This document shows, in pieces, positions 5,508 to 5,975 of a DNA stretch of 5,975 nucleotides. The notes under the pieces were generated by a model. It was not told the origin of the DNA. It saw only the letters and a program-made list of their open reading frames with translations, and searched no databases. The DNA comes from Chloroflexota bacterium (GTDB lineage: Bacteria; Chloroflexota; Dormibacteria; CF-121), in assembly GCA_005882525.1 (NCBI GenBank), contig VBGO01000275.1:1-5975 (forward strand). The letters are read 5' to 3'. The position numbers and the translations under genes were made by a program. The first letter of the stretch is position 1; the number at the start of each line of letters is the position of its first letter.

Positions 5508-5975
5508 TTAGTTGTAGACGCAGGCGTTGGTCGTGATCGCGCCGTGCACGGTTCCCTGGGGCGGCGAGGCCTTGTAGGTGAACTGTTCGGTGCCGGCTGG
5601 CGGCGCCGCGTTGTTCCAGTTCAGGGTCGAACTGTGCAGCAGGTTGGCCCGCAGCAGCTCGAACTGGTTCACGGTCGTGCCGGCGGCCGGGGTGATCACG
5701 TCGGCTGGCCCGGGGAGCGTGGCGGGTGGGATGACATCGGCCGTGCCGACCGGGTAAACGCCGTAGGTGTTCCAGTAGAGGTCAGCGGCTCCCTGGATGG
5801 TCGCACCGTCGGTCCTCATCCCGTTGCACGCCGCGTTGGCGTTGACGCCCGAGATGTTGAAGAGAACGATCGCGGCGAGGACGCCGAGGATCGCGATGAC
5901 GACGAGCAATTCCACGAGGGTGAATCCACCCTGGTGGCGGTGCGAGCGCTTGCGCGCATCTTTGAGTATGGCGAG
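5508..5975 (-). CDS. Type IV prepilin-like protein (partial, N-terminal start beyond the right edge)
   Basis: 155 residues are visible with the stop at 5510-5508. The frame is open to the window edge without a start codon, so the leader begins outside; its visible part (KDARKRSHRHQGG) is short and basic. A prepilin peptidase site G^FTLVE follows, with cleavage expected before Phe at 5924-5922, then the hydrophobic helix LLVVIAILGVLAAIVLF with Glu at mature position 5. The mature protein would have 138 residues. Cys33 and Cys135, the latter four residues from the C-terminus, could form a disulfide loop like those of some pilins. A segment resembling pseudopilin helices (GATIQGAADLYWNTYGVYP) follows Cys33. 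The protein would be an inner-membrane prepilin assembled into a type IV pilus or type II secretion-like filament; major pilin, minor pilin and pseudopilin cannot be told apart. A strong terminator follows. Its nearness to c-di-GMP genes suggests a functional link but does not prove it. Confidence 0.92.
   Translation of the reverse strand, partial: LAILKDARKRSHRHQGGFTLVELLVVIAILGVLAAIVLFNISGVNANAACNGMRTDGATIQGAADLYWNTYGVYPVGTADVIPPATLPGPADVITPAAGTTVNQFELLRANLLHSSTLNWNNAAPPAGTEQFTYKASPPQGTVHGAITTNACVYN

Overview
The window is GC-rich (roughly two thirds G+C by eye), gene-dense and bacterial. GTG starts, weak Shine-Dalgarno sequences, actinobacterial-style -10 elements placed just upstream of starts, a 'mixed-substrate' clade phosphofructokinase, excisionase-type HTH plus GAF/HD-GYP/GGDEF signalling proteins and a type IV pilin-like protein suggest a Chloroflexota, Dormibacterota or Actinomycetota lineage. 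This placement is an inference and the phylum is not settled. There are no mobile elements, CRISPR arrays, tRNAs or rRNAs.

Left part, + strand (1-1815): the 3' end of an endonuclease III gene (nth), recognised by its C-X6-C-X2-C-X5-C iron-sulfur motif; a six-helix membrane protein of unknown function starting inside the nth tail; and a 6-phosphofructokinase whose active site carries both residues (Asp104, Lys124) expected of a pyrophosphate-dependent enzyme. The phosphofructokinase ends tail-to-tail with the next gene, the two stop codons sharing bases.

Middle, - strand (1812-4162): a cyclic-di-GMP signalling gene with the layout HTH - GAF - degenerate HD-GYP - GAF - GGDEF. It is broken in two by a deletion and frameshift inside the second GAF domain, near 2474. 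The N-terminal piece has 562 residues. The C-terminal piece keeps an intact GGDEF active site and a canonical inhibitory site.

Right part (4163-5975): a 94-bp divergent intergenic region with an inverted repeat; a + strand response regulator with an HD-GYP-type output domain (329 aa); a 261-bp intergenic stretch with several hairpins and two opposed terminator candidates; and a - strand type IV prepilin-like gene whose start lies beyond the right edge.

The middle and right genes fit together as a possible c-di-GMP module: a synthase-type and a hydrolase-type protein transcribed divergently from a shared control region, next to a pilin-like gene, a frequent class of c-di-GMP-controlled output. 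The most unusual points are the broken multidomain cyclase gene with its HTH and dead HD-GYP domain, the shared control region, and the PPi-type signature of the phosphofructokinase.
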